Source of the DNA: an uncultured Ruminococcus sp.
GTDB taxonomy: Bacteria; Bacillota; Clostridia; Oscillospirales; Acutalibacteraceae
Assembly: GCA_905234015.1 (NCBI GenBank)
Contig: CAJOFK010000001.1
Span: 66,887-125,561, forward strand
Length of the DNA stretch: 58,675 bases
Reading direction: 5' to 3'
In this document: piece by piece, positions 1-8,787 of the stretch
How positions within the stretch are numbered: position 1 is the first letter of the stretch
Layout: the number at the start of each line of letters is the position of its first letter
Position numbers and translations under genes: made by a program
Notes under the pieces: generated by a model
Databases searched by the model: none
The model's input: only the letters and a program-made list of their open reading frames with translations
Told to the model about the DNA's origin: nothing

Positions 1-71
1 TAAACGATAACCCCGAACGCGCCGCTAAGGAGATACTTTCAATTCTGGAGGCTGAGAAGAATGGAAAATAA
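1..71 (+). CDS. gmk: Guanylate kinase, C-terminal tail (partial)
   Basis: The reading frame is open from the left edge (codons in phase with position 3) and stops at 69-71. It encodes a 22-residue tail rich in Ala, Glu and Ile (NDNPERAAKEILSI then LEAEKNGK). Clostridial guanylate kinases (GMP + ATP to GDP + ADP) end in a helix of this kind, and gmk directly precedes rpoZ and priA in many Firmicutes. The catalytic part lies outside the window, so the call rests on a short match plus gene order. The stop overlaps the next start by 11 bases. Confidence 0.7.
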   Translation, partial: NDNPERAAKEILSILEAEKNGK

Positions 72-267
72 ACCGAAAAGGTTTTATAAGGTTACTCAGG
101 GCTGTATGATATCCGGAGTATGCGCCGGAGTAGCCGAGTATTTTAATATTGACCCGACTATCGTGAGGGTTCTTTGGGCGGTATTATCGCTGAGCTTCGG
201 AACGGGAATTATTCTCTATATAATCTGCGCGATTGTATTTCCGAAAAAAGAGGATATTATTTTTTAA
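61..267 (+). CDS. PspC-domain small membrane protein
   Basis: This 68-residue protein is essentially one PspC domain. A basic N-terminus is followed by GVCAGVAEYFNIDPT (about residues 19-33), the family's signature, and then a hydrophobic segment at about 38-60. PspC proteins sit in the inner membrane and in some bacteria take part in envelope-stress (phage shock) responses; the role of single-domain clostridial forms is unknown. The ATG overlaps the gmk stop by 11 bases, so it is probably translationally coupled. A PspC gene between gmk and rpoZ is not part of the textbook order. Confidence 0.85.
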   Translation: MENKPKRFYKVTQGCMISGVCAGVAEYFNIDPTIVRVLWAVLSLSFGTGIILYIICAIVFPKKEDIIF

Positions 268-277
268 TATAGATAAA

Positions 278-328
278 TCTTACGCGCCCGCCGTAAGACT
301 TAAAATGAATTTTTGCGGGCGGAAAGGC
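278..328 (+). promoter_or_regulatory. Candidate pseudoknot leader RNA upstream of rpoZ (copy 1)
   Basis: Stem 1 is TCTTACG (278-284) pairing with CGTAAGA (292-298), a perfect 7 bp, around the 7-nt loop CGCCCGC (285-291). After a 16-nt AT-rich linker, GCGGGCG (315-321) is the exact complement of that loop, followed at once by GAAAGGC (322-328). The layout predicts an H-type pseudoknot ending next to the rpoZ ribosome-binding site. The same architecture with different paired bases recurs at 19745-19793 and 52871-52930. Function is inference; I do not recognise a named riboswitch class. Confidence 0.65.
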
Positions 329-338
329 ATGGAGTAAT

Positions 339-542
339 ATGAAAAAGGTAAATGTTGATGAATTATTCGAGGGTAAGGCAAGCCGTTACGCGCTTGTTAT
401 CGGCGTAGCTAAGAGAGCTCGTCAGATTACCAAGGAGTTCGAGGACGAGGAAACCATAACCGATGATAAGGCTGTACTTTTAGCTATCGACGAGATTAAA
501 AATCATAAGATAAGTATTTTACAGCCGGAAGACGATGACTGA
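339..542 (+). CDS. rpoZ: DNA-directed RNA polymerase omega subunit
   Basis: A 67-residue protein with the omega pattern: an N-terminal segment followed by SRYALVIGVAKRARQI (about 15-30) and an acidic C-terminus. Omega binds beta-prime, helps assemble RNA polymerase and in some bacteria contributes to ppGpp sensing. A GGAG at 331-334 lies 4 bases before the ATG and the GAAAGG of the preceding pseudoknot lies slightly further upstream, so translation could depend on that structure. The end overlaps the priA start by 8 bases. Confidence 0.93.
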   Translation: MKKVNVDELFEGKASRYALVIGVAKRARQITKEFEDEETITDDKAVLLAIDEIKNHKISILQPEDDD

Positions 543-2964
543 TTTTATCGCTTCTGCAGCGGTAGAAAACACCGTATATTCCTTTGACAGGCTTTTTGAT
601 TACGCCGTAAGCGGAGAGCTTGCTTCTGAGGTTGAAGTCGGTAAGCGTATAATGGTGCCGTTCGGCAGCGGTAACCGTAAGCGTCAGGCTATGGTTATGG
701 ATATAAAAAAGGGCGATACGAGCAATCTGAAGTCCGTAATATCCGTACTTGATAAGGAACCTGTCCTGACTGAAGAAATGGTTAAGCTTGCTGTTTTTAT
801 GAAGGACAGGTATTTTTGTACCTATTACGACGCCGTTAAAACTATGCTTCCCGCCGGTATCAACTATAAGGTTACTACGCTTTATTCGGCGGTAAGAGGT
901 GTCGATACCGGGGAGCTTTTAATGGACGAGCTTTCCGCGTATAATTACCTTCTCGCTAAAAAGTCCCCGTTGAAGTCCGAGGCGCTCAGCGAGGCTCTCG
1001 GCTTAAAGCCCGAGTTTTTCGACAGCCTGTGCGCACGCGGATTTTTAAGGAAATCGGACGAAGCGTTCCGCAGGGTCGGCGACGCCGTGCTGAAAATGGT
1101 CGCCGTAAACGACGACGCGGATTTTTCCTCCGTAAAGCTCAGCCCTAAGCAGAACAGCGTGCTTGAAATTCTTCAGACCGCGGGCTGCGCTTCGGTTAAG
1201 GAAGTCTGCTATTACGCAGGCGTTACGCCGTCGGTTGTAGACGCTCTCGTTAAAAAGGGACTTGCCTTTTATTACGAGGACGAGGTTTTCAGAAAAGATA
1301 CTGATAATTCTGTAAAAGAAAATAAAGAAGTAACTCTGACCGATGAACAGGCTGAGGCCTTTAATAACATCCTTTCCGAGTACAGGGAGGATAAGCCTCA
1401 TGTAAGTCTGCTTTTCGGAATAACCGGCTCGGGTAAAACCTCGGTATTTTTAAAGCTGATTGAAAAGGCTGTTGAGGACGGCAGGGGCGTTATTGTAATG
1501 GTCCCCGAAATTTCTTTAACTCCGCAGTTTTTAAGTATTTTTAAGTCTGAATTCGGCGACGACGTTGCGGTGTTTCACAGCGGACTGTCGCTCGGAGAAA
1601 GGCTTGATGAATATAAACGCGTGCTTCGAGGAATAGCTAAAATAGCCGTAGGCACGCGAAGCGCGGTTTTCGCTCCTTTTAAGAACCTCGGACTGATTAT
1701 TATGGACGAGGAGCAGGAGCATACCTATAAGTCCGAGTCAACTCCGCGCTATCAGGCGAGGGATATAGCCAAGTTCAGGGCGGCTCAGAATAACGCGCTT
1801 TTGCTCTTATCTTCGGCAACGCCCGATATTGAGAGTTTTTACAACGCTAAAGAGGGACGCTATTCCCTCAACAGGCTTACTAAACGTTTTGGTAACGCAA
1901 TTCTTCCCGAGGTAAGAATTGTCGATATGAACGAGGAGGCTGCCGAGGGCAACACAACTCTTTTTTCAAAGGAGCTGTACGCCTGCCTTGAGGAAAATCT
2001 CGAAAAAGGCAATCAGAGCATACTGCTTTTAAACCGCAGGGGACACAATACCTTTGTAGTGTGTTCAAGCTGCCGCGAGACCTTGGTGTGTCCGCATTGT
2101 TCGATTTCGCTGACTTATCACAGCGCCAACCGCAAGCTGATGTGCCATTACTGCGGATATTCCGTTGACTATACGAGCGAGTGCCCGAACTGTCATTCAA
2201 AATCATTAAGCTTCCGCGGAGCAGGTACCCAGCGTATTGAACAGCAGCTTTCCGAGCTTTTGCCCGACGCTAGGGTATTAAGGCTAGACGCTGACTCAAC
2301 AATGCGTAAATCCTCCCACGAAAGGTATTTATCCGCTTTTTCAAGAGGAGAGTACGATATTCTTATCGGAACTCAGATGGTCGCTAAGGGGCTCGACTTC
2401 CCGAAGGTTACGCTTGTCGGAGTATTAAATCCCGATTCAATGCTTTACGCCGACGATTACCGCAGCTACGAGAGAACCTTTTCGCTTTTAACTCAGGTAG
2501 TAGGAAGAAGCGGACGCGGCGATAAAAAGGGTATAGCTCTTATTCAGACCTATACGCCCGAGAATAACGTTATTTCAATGGCGGCGGCTCAGGACTACGA
2601 AAAATACTACAATAGCGAGATTACAATCCGCGAGGCTATGCTGTATCCGCCGTTTGCGGATATCTGTATGGTCGGCTTTGTGTCCGACAGCCATCTCGGC
2701 GTTATAAAATCCTCAAATGATTTTATGAAGCGCCTGGTCGGGAGAGCTCAATCCGAATACAGCGAGCTTCCGCTGAGAATACTCGGACCGTCTCCGGCTT
2801 CAATCGCCAAGGTCAGCAATAAATACAGATTTAAGATAATAATAAAATGCAGAAACAATAAGCGTTTCCGAAAGCTGCTTTCGGAAATTCTGCTCGAATT
2901 TAATTCTGATAAAGAAAATAAAAACACTACTGCGTATATAGATATAAATGCGTTATCGTTTTAG
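535..2964 (+). CDS. priA: Primosomal protein N' (replication restart helicase)
   Basis: An 809-residue superfamily 2 DNA helicase that reloads the replicative helicase at stalled or repaired forks. An N-terminal DNA-binding domain (about 1-200) precedes Walker A GITGSGKT (about 294-301) and a DEEQ helicase box (about 391). A cysteine-rich zinc region (about 509-560, CSSC, CPHC, CHYC, CPNC) is inserted between the helicase lobes as is typical of PriA. GTQMVAKGLDF and QVVGRSGRG are the later helicase motifs. Length fits the family. It is translationally coupled to rpoZ through an 8-base overlap. Confidence 0.97.
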   Translation: MTDFIASAAVENTVYSFDRLFDYAVSGELASEVEVGKRIMVPFGSGNRKRQAMVMDIKKGDTSNLKSVISVLDKEPVLTEEMVKLAVFMKDRYFCTYYDAVKTMLPAGINYKVTTLYSAVRGVDTGELLMDELSAYNYLLAKKSPLKSEALSEALGLKPEFFDSLCARGFLRKSDEAFRRVGDAVLKMVAVNDDADFSSVKLSPKQNSVLEILQTAGCASVKEVCYYAGVTPSVVDALVKKGLAFYYEDEVFRKDTDNSVKENKEVTLTDEQAEAFNNILSEYREDKPHVSLLFGITGSGKTSVFLKLIEKAVEDGRGVIVMVPEISLTPQFLSIFKSEFGDDVAVFHSGLSLGERLDEYKRVLRGIAKIAVGTRSAVFAPFKNLGLIIMDEEQEHTYKSESTPRYQARDIAKFRAAQNNALLLLSSATPDIESFYNAKEGRYSLNRLTKRFGNAILPEVRIVDMNEEAAEGNTTLFSKELYACLEENLEKGNQSILLLNRRGHNTFVVCSSCRETLVCPHCSISLTYHSANRKLMCHYCGYSVDYTSECPNCHSKSLSFRGAGTQRIEQQLSELLPDARVLRLDADSTMRKSSHERYLSAFSRGEYDILIGTQMVAKGLDFPKVTLVGVLNPDSMLYADDYRSYERTFSLLTQVVGRSGRGDKKGIALIQTYTPENNVISMAAAQDYEKYYNSEITIREAMLYPPFADICMVGFVSDSHLGVIKSSNDFMKRLVGRAQSEYSELPLRILGPSPASIAKVSNKYRFKIIIKCRNNKRFRKLLSEILLEFNSDKENKNTTAYIDINALSF

Positions 2965-2975
2965 GGGTAGATAAG

Positions 2976-4202
2976 ATGAAAAGATTAACGTGTATTGTAC
3001 TTACGGCTGTTATGGCTCTTATGAGCTTCGCGCTGACTGCTTGTAATTCGGAAAGTGACGACGGGCATATTCAGGTTCTCGCCACCGCTGATATTAATAA
3101 TAAAAACGAGAATAATAAATCTAAGGCGAAAACCGCCGCAACGGAGGCTTCTACCGTTGAGCAGGCTACCGTAAGCTCCTCCGAGCTTACTAAAACGCAG
3201 AACAGCGCGTTTGTTTCCGACTGCGAAAGTATTCTTTACAGTTACGGCTTCGAGGGCGAGGTTTATATCACCGAGCACAATAAGCCCATTTATAAAAAGG
3301 GTATAAACTACGCCGATAAAAAGAAGAAAATTATGAATAACGAGTATACGTTATTCCGCGTAGCTTCAATCACAAAGCAGTTTACCGCAGCGGCGATAAT
3401 GCTCTTGCAGGAGAGGGGAAAGCTCTCCGTAAAGGACAAGCTCGGAAAATATTTCTCTCAGTATAAAAGCGGAAAGGACGTTACTATTCAGAACGTTTTA
3501 AGAATGCAGGGCGGACTTCCCGATTATATGAATTATTACTCGAACGTATCTAAGTTCTTCCCGAGCGTAAAGCAGGCGCTTAAAAATACGTCAAAGCAGA
3601 ACCGTCAGATTATCGAGAAAAACTTTATGGGTGACCCTATGCTTTTCAGTCAGGGTAATACCTTTAAGTATTCTAACAGCGGTTATATGCTGCTCGGCGA
3701 GATTATCGAAAAAGTAAGCGGTACTACATACGAGAATTTTATAAGAACCGAAATCTTCGATAAGCTCGGAATGAACAACTCCGGATTTGTCGAGGAGCTC
3801 GACGAAAGTATTGATAATATCGCTCAGCCCTATAATTATAAAAAGGGCGATATGGACGTATTTAAGATAAAGGGGGCGGCGTTTGCCTGCGGTAATATGT
3901 ACTCGAACGCTGTCGATTTGACTAAGTGGGCTGACGGACTGAGAAAATGTAAAATTATCTCTAAAAGCTCATTAAACGAGATGTTAGAGAATACGAAGCA
4001 AATCGGCTACGGCTACGGACTTTTCCTTTTAGCAGGCGGTACGGTAGCTTTCCATACCGGAAGTCTCGCTCCCTATAACTCGATTATTCTGATTTCGTTC
4101 GGAAGCACCGAATATACCTGCGTAGCTATGAGCAACTATAACTACTACGCGACCGAAAGAGTCGGAAAAGCCCTGCGCGAGCAGTACGTGAGATTTTTTT
4201 AA
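2976..4202 (+). CDS. Lipoprotein serine hydrolase (class C beta-lactamase / DD-peptidase-like)
   Basis: This 408-residue protein starts with a lipoprotein signal peptide whose lipobox is LTAC (Cys about 23), then a Ser/Thr/Asn-rich linker. The beta-lactamase-family domain has SITK (about 131-134, nucleophile and general base), YSN (about 231-233) and HTG (about 360-362), so all three catalytic motifs are intact. It is probably anchored outside the membrane and may act on peptidoglycan or on other esters or amides; the substrate cannot be told from sequence. It sits 11 bases after priA and 18 bases before def, an accessory gene embedded in an otherwise conserved operon. Confidence 0.88.
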   Translation: MKRLTCIVLTAVMALMSFALTACNSESDDGHIQVLATADINNKNENNKSKAKTAATEASTVEQATVSSSELTKTQNSAFVSDCESILYSYGFEGEVYITEHNKPIYKKGINYADKKKKIMNNEYTLFRVASITKQFTAAAIMLLQERGKLSVKDKLGKYFSQYKSGKDVTIQNVLRMQGGLPDYMNYYSNVSKFFPSVKQALKNTSKQNRQIIEKNFMGDPMLFSQGNTFKYSNSGYMLLGEIIEKVSGTTYENFIRTEIFDKLGMNNSGFVEELDESIDNIAQPYNYKKGDMDVFKIKGAAFACGNMYSNAVDLTKWADGLRKCKIISKSSLNEMLENTKQIGYGYGLFLLAGGTVAFHTGSLAPYNSIILISFGSTEYTCVAMSNYNYYATERVGKALREQYVRFF

Positions 4203-4220
4203 GATTGGTTAGGTGATAAT

Positions 4221-4742
4221 ATGGCGCTGAGAAAAATAGTTGAAAAAGGCGACGATGTGCTCGTTAAAAAATGCCGCGAGGTAGTAAAATTCGACGACAG
4301 ACTTTCCGTGCTTATAGATGATATGATTGAAACGCTTCACGATTCCGGCGGCGTAGGCTTAGCCGCTCCGCAGGTTGGAGTTTTAAGGAGAGTTGTTGTT
4401 ATTGAGGTTAATCCCGAGGACGGAGTTATCGAGCTCGTTAACCCCGAAATCGTTGAGACCTCGGGTAAGCAGGTCGGACTTGAGGGCTGCTTAAGTCTTC
4501 CCGGAAAGTGGGGAATAGCCTCACGTCCGTACCGCGTTACGGTTAAGGCTCAGGACAGAAACGGAAAGGAATTTACCGTTTCCGGCGAATCGCTTTTAGC
4601 GAGAGCGTTCTGCCACGAGCTTGACCACCTTGACGGAGTGTTATACGATACCCGCGTGGAGAGAATGCTCTTCCCCGAGGAGATTGAAAAGCTCAATAAT
4701 AACGAGCTGGATTTAAGCAGCGAATGTTACGTTGAGGAATAA
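4221..4742 (+). CDS. def: Peptide deformylase
   Basis: A 173-residue metalloenzyme that removes the formyl group from the N-terminal methionine of new proteins. All three metal and active-site motifs are visible: GVGLAAPQVG (about 43-52), EGCLSLPG (about 88-95, metal-binding Cys) and HELDH (about 132-136, two metal-binding His and catalytic Glu). A GGTGAT sequence precedes the ATG. It is followed by fmt, which puts the formyl group on, and the pair forms the usual operon. Confidence 0.97.
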   Translation: MALRKIVEKGDDVLVKKCREVVKFDDRLSVLIDDMIETLHDSGGVGLAAPQVGVLRRVVVIEVNPEDGVIELVNPEIVETSGKQVGLEGCLSLPGKWGIASRPYRVTVKAQDRNGKEFTVSGESLLARAFCHELDHLDGVLYDTRVERMLFPEEIEKLNNNELDLSSECYVEE

Positions 4743-4763
4743 ATTAAAGGAAACTGATATAAG

Positions 4764-5681
4764 ATGAATATAGTTTTTATGGGCACGCCTGATTTTGCCG
4801 TGCCTACGCTTGAAAAGCTGGCGCAAAGCTCTCACAATATCCTCGCTGTTATAACTCAGCCGGATAAGCCGGTCGGACGCAAGCAGGTTTTAACTCCGCC
4901 CGACGTTAAGGTTTGTGCCGAAAAATATAATATTCCGGTGCTTCAGCCCGAGTCGCTGAGGAATGATAATTCTTTTAACGAAATAAAATCACTCGCTCCC
5001 GACGTAATTGTGGTTGTCGCTTACGGAAAAATCCTGCCTAAAAATATCCTCGATATCCCGAGGTACGGCTGCGTAAACGTTCACGGCTCGCTGCTTCCGA
5101 AGTACCGCGGAGCTTCCCCGATTCAGAGCGCGGTATTAAACGGCGATAAGATAAGCGGAGTTACCACGATGTTTATGGACGAGGGGCTCGATACCGGCGA
5201 TATTCTCTTAAAAAAAGAGACCGAAATAGGGGAGAACGAGACTTCCGCAGAGCTTTTCGACAGGCTCTCGTATATGGGAGCGGATTTGCTTTTAAAAACT
5301 CTCGAGGGACTTGAAAACGGCTCAATCACTCCCGAAAAACAGAATGAAAACGACGCAACCTATACGGTGAAGATTACTAAGGATATGTGCCCGATAGACT
5401 GGGGAAAGCCTGCTTTAGTTATCCACAATCAGGTAAGAGGGCTTCAGACCTGGCCTGTCGCCGTTTCTAAGCTCGGCGGAAAGGACATTAAAATCCACTC
5501 GACCGTTCTTTGCGAAAAAAGCGGAGCTCCGGGTGAGATTATCAGCGTAAATCCCCTTACTGTCGCGTGCGGCGAGGGCTCGCTGATTATTAAGGAATTA
5601 CAGTTAAGCGGAAAAAAGCGTATGGATTCAAAAAGCTTTTTACTCGGTCATCCGCTTAATACCGGTGATAAGTTTGAATAA
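4764..5681 (+). CDS. fmt: Methionyl-tRNA formyltransferase
   Basis: A 305-residue enzyme that transfers a formyl group from 10-formyl-tetrahydrofolate to initiator Met-tRNA. The N-terminus FMGTPDFAVPTLEKL is characteristic. The catalytic region contains the conserved Asn-Val-His (NVHGSLLPKYRGASPIQ, about 110-126) and DTGDIL (about 143-148). A C-terminal tRNA-binding domain begins near residue 205. The length matches the family. It lies between def and a YugP-type protease. Confidence 0.97.
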   Translation: MNIVFMGTPDFAVPTLEKLAQSSHNILAVITQPDKPVGRKQVLTPPDVKVCAEKYNIPVLQPESLRNDNSFNEIKSLAPDVIVVVAYGKILPKNILDIPRYGCVNVHGSLLPKYRGASPIQSAVLNGDKISGVTTMFMDEGLDTGDILLKKETEIGENETSAELFDRLSYMGADLLLKTLEGLENGSITPEKQNENDATYTVKITKDMCPIDWGKPALVIHNQVRGLQTWPVAVSKLGGKDIKIHSTVLCEKSGAPGEIISVNPLTVACGEGSLIIKELQLSGKKRMDSKSFLLGHPLNTGDKFE

Positions 5682-5690
5682 GGTGAACCT

Positions 5691-6398
5691 ATGGGATATT
5701 TTGGTTATTTAGCATACTATAACTGGAGCTATCTTATCTTTATGCTCCCGTGTATTATATTTTCGCTTATAGTTCAGGGTTATATGAATTCAACCTTTAA
5801 AAAGTACAGCGGAATCCGTAACTCGCGCAACCTTACCGGCGCTCAGGCGGCACAACGCGTGCTTATGCAGCACGGAGTAACCGGTGTGCGTATAGAGAGG
5901 ATTGCCGGAAATTTTACCGACCATTTTGACCCGAGAACGAATGTTATAAGGCTTTCCGAGCCTGTATATGACTCTAACTCAATCGCCGCTGTCGGAGTAG
6001 CCTGCCACGAGGCGGGACACGCCGTTCAGCACGCCGAGGGTTATCTCCCGAATAAAATCAGGAGCATAATTCTCCCCGCGGCGAATATCGGCAGTAAGCT
6101 GAGCTGGATTTTTATAATCGCGGGACTTGTAGCCTCCGCGCTTCAGCCGCTTCTTTATATAGGAATTATTTTATTCTCGGCGGCGGTGCTTTTTACAATC
6201 GCGACGCTTCCGGTTGAGTTTAACGCTTCCTCGCGCGCGCTTAAGTGTATCAAGGCTACCGGTATGCTTTCCGACGCCGAATATACCGGCGCAAAACGCA
6301 CCCTGCAGGCGGCGGCTATGACTTATGTCGCTTCGGCGGCTACGGCTGTTGCGCAGCTCTTAAGACTTCTGATGATTGCGAACAGCAGAAGAGATTGA
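5691..6398 (+). CDS. Membrane zinc metallopeptidase, YugP family
   Basis: A 235-residue membrane protein with an N-terminal hydrophobic segment, a zincin motif HEAGH (about 105-109) and two or three further membrane segments between about 125 and 175. The family is annotated as a neutral zinc membrane peptidase; its substrates are unknown. AAGGTGA precedes the ATG. It follows fmt by 9 bases, and its last codons run close to the rsmB start. A yugP gene between fmt and rsmB is common in Clostridia. Confidence 0.9.
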   Translation: MGYFGYLAYYNWSYLIFMLPCIIFSLIVQGYMNSTFKKYSGIRNSRNLTGAQAAQRVLMQHGVTGVRIERIAGNFTDHFDPRTNVIRLSEPVYDSNSIAAVGVACHEAGHAVQHAEGYLPNKIRSIILPAANIGSKLSWIFIIAGLVASALQPLLYIGIILFSAAVLFTIATLPVEFNASSRALKCIKATGMLSDAEYTGAKRTLQAAAMTYVASAATAVAQLLRLLMIANSRRD

Positions 6399-6405
6399 TT
6401 TAAAA

Positions 6406-7755
6406 ATGGACAACAACAATAAGCCCAACCCGAGAAACCTTGCGTTTAAGGTTCTGCTTGCGGTTGAAAGGGACGGCGCATATTCCGCCATTGCCCTTAA
6501 TAATGCTTTAAAAGAAAATAAAATTGATAAGCGCGATTCTGCTTTCATATCCTCGCTTGTGTACGGAGTTTTAGAGCGTAAGCTGACGCTCGATTATATT
6601 ATCAGTCAGTATTCTAAAATTCCTTTAAAGAAAATTGAGTTACAGACTAAGATAATTCTGCGCCTCGGAATTTTTCAGCTTCTGTTTATGGATAAGGTTC
6701 CCGAGAGCGCCGCTGTTAATGAAAGCGTAAAGCTTGCTAAAAAGCATAAGCTTCAAAAATCCTCGGGCTTTATAAACGGAATTTTACGCAGTATCACGAG
6801 GGCGGAGGTTAAATATACCCTGCCCGATAAGGTGAAGGATTACGCGTATTACCTGAGTATTAAGTATTCCTGCCCAAAAGATATAGTAAATCTGTGGCTT
6901 GATTCTTACGGTAAAGAGATAACCGAAAGCGTTCTCAGCTCATTATCGGGGCGCCCCTCTATCACCGCGAGAGTTAATACGCTTAAAACTACCCCGGAAA
7001 AGCTGATAGACGAGCTTAAAGCCGAAGGCGTTGAGGCGGAGATTTCTCCTGTTGATGAAAACGCCGTTGTGCTTAATAATACGGGCTCAATCGAACGTCT
7101 CGAATCGTATAAAAACGGAAAACTCTATATTCAGGACTTAGCCTCCCAGCTTTGCGTTAAAGCGCTTTCTCCCAAGCCGCGTGATATAGTAATAGACGTG
7201 TGCTCCGCTCCCGGCGGAAAGAGCTTTACATCTGCTCAGTATATGAAGGATAAGGGTAAGATTTTTGCCTTTGATATTCATCCGCATAAGCTTAAGCTTA
7301 TCGAAAAAACCGCAGCAAGGCTCGGAATATCCTGTATAGTTACGGATATCCGCGATGCGGAAAACGATACTAAGGAATTACCTCTTGCAGACAGGGTGCT
7401 CTGCGATGTTCCGTGCTCGGGGCTCGGTATCTTAAGCCGCAAGCCCGAAATCCGCTATAAGGACAACCTCTTATCGGATAAGCTGCCTGCGCTCCAGTAT
7501 AAAATTTTATGTAACAGCAGCCGATATGTGGCTGTAGGCGGAGTTCTTATTTACTCGACCTGCACGCTTAATCCCGCTGAAAATAACGAAAACGCGTTAA
7601 GATTCTTAAAGGAGCATACTGATTTTGAACCTCTGAGCCTTGACTTGGGCGTAAAGCGTTACTTTAGCGAGAACGATAATATGCTGACCTTATTTCCGGG
7701 ATTGAATCCGACCGACGGTTTTTTTATCTCGGCGTTTCGGAGGGTTAAGCTATGA
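6406..7755 (+). CDS. rsmB: 16S rRNA cytosine-967 C5-methyltransferase
   Basis: A roughly 449-residue m5C RNA methyltransferase of the RsmB/NSUN family. An N-terminal NusB-like RNA-binding domain (about 1-140) precedes a Rossmann methyltransferase domain with CSAPGGKS for AdoMet binding (about 264-271). DVPCSGLG and STCTLNP carry the two cysteines of the m5C mechanism. I place the start at ATG 6406 rather than at the in-frame TTG 6376, which would overlap the protease gene and has no better ribosome-binding site. It overlaps rlmN by 4 bases. Confidence 0.94.
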   Translation: MDNNNKPNPRNLAFKVLLAVERDGAYSAIALNNALKENKIDKRDSAFISSLVYGVLERKLTLDYIISQYSKIPLKKIELQTKIILRLGIFQLLFMDKVPESAAVNESVKLAKKHKLQKSSGFINGILRSITRAEVKYTLPDKVKDYAYYLSIKYSCPKDIVNLWLDSYGKEITESVLSSLSGRPSITARVNTLKTTPEKLIDELKAEGVEAEISPVDENAVVLNNTGSIERLESYKNGKLYIQDLASQLCVKALSPKPRDIVIDVCSAPGGKSFTSAQYMKDKGKIFAFDIHPHKLKLIEKTAARLGISCIVTDIRDAENDTKELPLADRVLCDVPCSGLGILSRKPEIRYKDNLLSDKLPALQYKILCNSSRYVAVGGVLIYSTCTLNPAENNENALRFLKEHTDFEPLSLDLGVKRYFSENDNMLTLFPGLNPTDGFFISAFRRVKL

Positions 7756-8786
7756 TTGATATAAAATCCCTTTATTATGACGAGCTGGAGGAGCTTATAT
7801 TAGGCGGCGGTTTTCCCAAGTTCCGCGCGAAACAGGTCTTTCAATGGCTCAGTAAAGGAGCGCTGAGCTTTAAGGATATGAAAAACCTTCCTAAAAACCT
7901 TGCGGAATTTTTAGAAGGAAGTTGTTACATTTCTGTTGCAAATATTGAAAAAAAGCTCGTATCACGCTATGATAAAACAGTAAAATATCTTTTTCGTTTA
8001 AACGATGGAGAATTTATCGAAACCGTTGTTATGAGCTACCGCCACGGTTATTCAATCTGCGTATCAACTCAGGTCGGCTGTAAAATGGGCTGCACCTTCT
8101 GCGCTACCGGTAAAAGCGGCTTTTCGAGAAGCCTTACCGCTTCGGAAATTCTCGCTCAGATTGAAGCCGCGGGGCGCGACCTCAAAGTAAGAATAAGTAA
8201 TATAGTTCTTATGGGGATGGGCGAGCCGCTCGATAACTTCGATAATGTTATAAGGTTTTTAAAGCTGGTTTCATCGCCCGAGGGGCTTAATATAGGTATG
8301 AGGCATATAACGCTCTCAACCTGCGGTATCGTACCTAAGATTTATGAGCTTGCCGAATATAAATTCGCGCTCACGCTTTCGGTATCGCTTCACGCTCCCG
8401 ATAATAAGACGAGAAGTGAAACCATGCCGGTAAATAAACGCTATCCTATTGAACAGCTTATCAAGGCGTGCCGTGATTATTTTGATATAACCGGAAGACG
8501 CGTAAGCTTTGAGTACGCTATGATTGACGGAATTAACGACAGCGACGAGTGCGCCGAAAAGCTCGGAAAGCTGCTTTCGGGGCTTAACTGCCACGTTAAT
8601 CTTATTCCCGTCAACTCGGTTAAGGGCTCCGATTATAAAAAGAGCCGTGTTGAACGCCAAAAGCAATTTGTAAATATATTAAGCAATTATCATATAACGG
8701 CTACCGTAAGGAGGACGCTCGGAAGTGATATAAACGCGTCCTGCGGTCAGCTGAAAAGAAATCATACAGAAGAAGGAGGAAAATAG
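7752..8786 (+). CDS. rlmN: Dual-specificity 23S rRNA / tRNA adenine-C2 methyltransferase
   Basis: A 344-residue radical-SAM enzyme that makes 2-methyladenosine in 23S rRNA and in certain tRNAs. The iron-sulfur cluster motif is CKMGCTFC (about 107-114) and MGMGEPL follows (about 154-160). A C-terminal Cys near SCGQ (about 331-334) fits the methyl-carrier cysteine of the family. RlmN-type length and context (rsmB upstream, prpC/prkC downstream) favour RlmN over the resistance paralogue Cfr. The start overlaps the rsmB stop. Confidence 0.96.
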   Translation: MIDIKSLYYDELEELILGGGFPKFRAKQVFQWLSKGALSFKDMKNLPKNLAEFLEGSCYISVANIEKKLVSRYDKTVKYLFRLNDGEFIETVVMSYRHGYSICVSTQVGCKMGCTFCATGKSGFSRSLTASEILAQIEAAGRDLKVRISNIVLMGMGEPLDNFDNVIRFLKLVSSPEGLNIGMRHITLSTCGIVPKIYELAEYKFALTLSVSLHAPDNKTRSETMPVNKRYPIEQLIKACRDYFDITGRRVSFEYAMIDGINDSDECAEKLGKLLSGLNCHVNLIPVNSVKGSDYKKSRVERQKQFVNILSNYHITATVRRTLGSDINASCGQLKRNHTEEGGK

Positions 8787-8787
8787 C

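Noticed and set aside
1880..2206. 108-codon minus-strand ORF opposite priA
   Set aside because: It covers the antisense of the PriA zinc region; there is no ribosome-binding site and the composition is unlike a protein.
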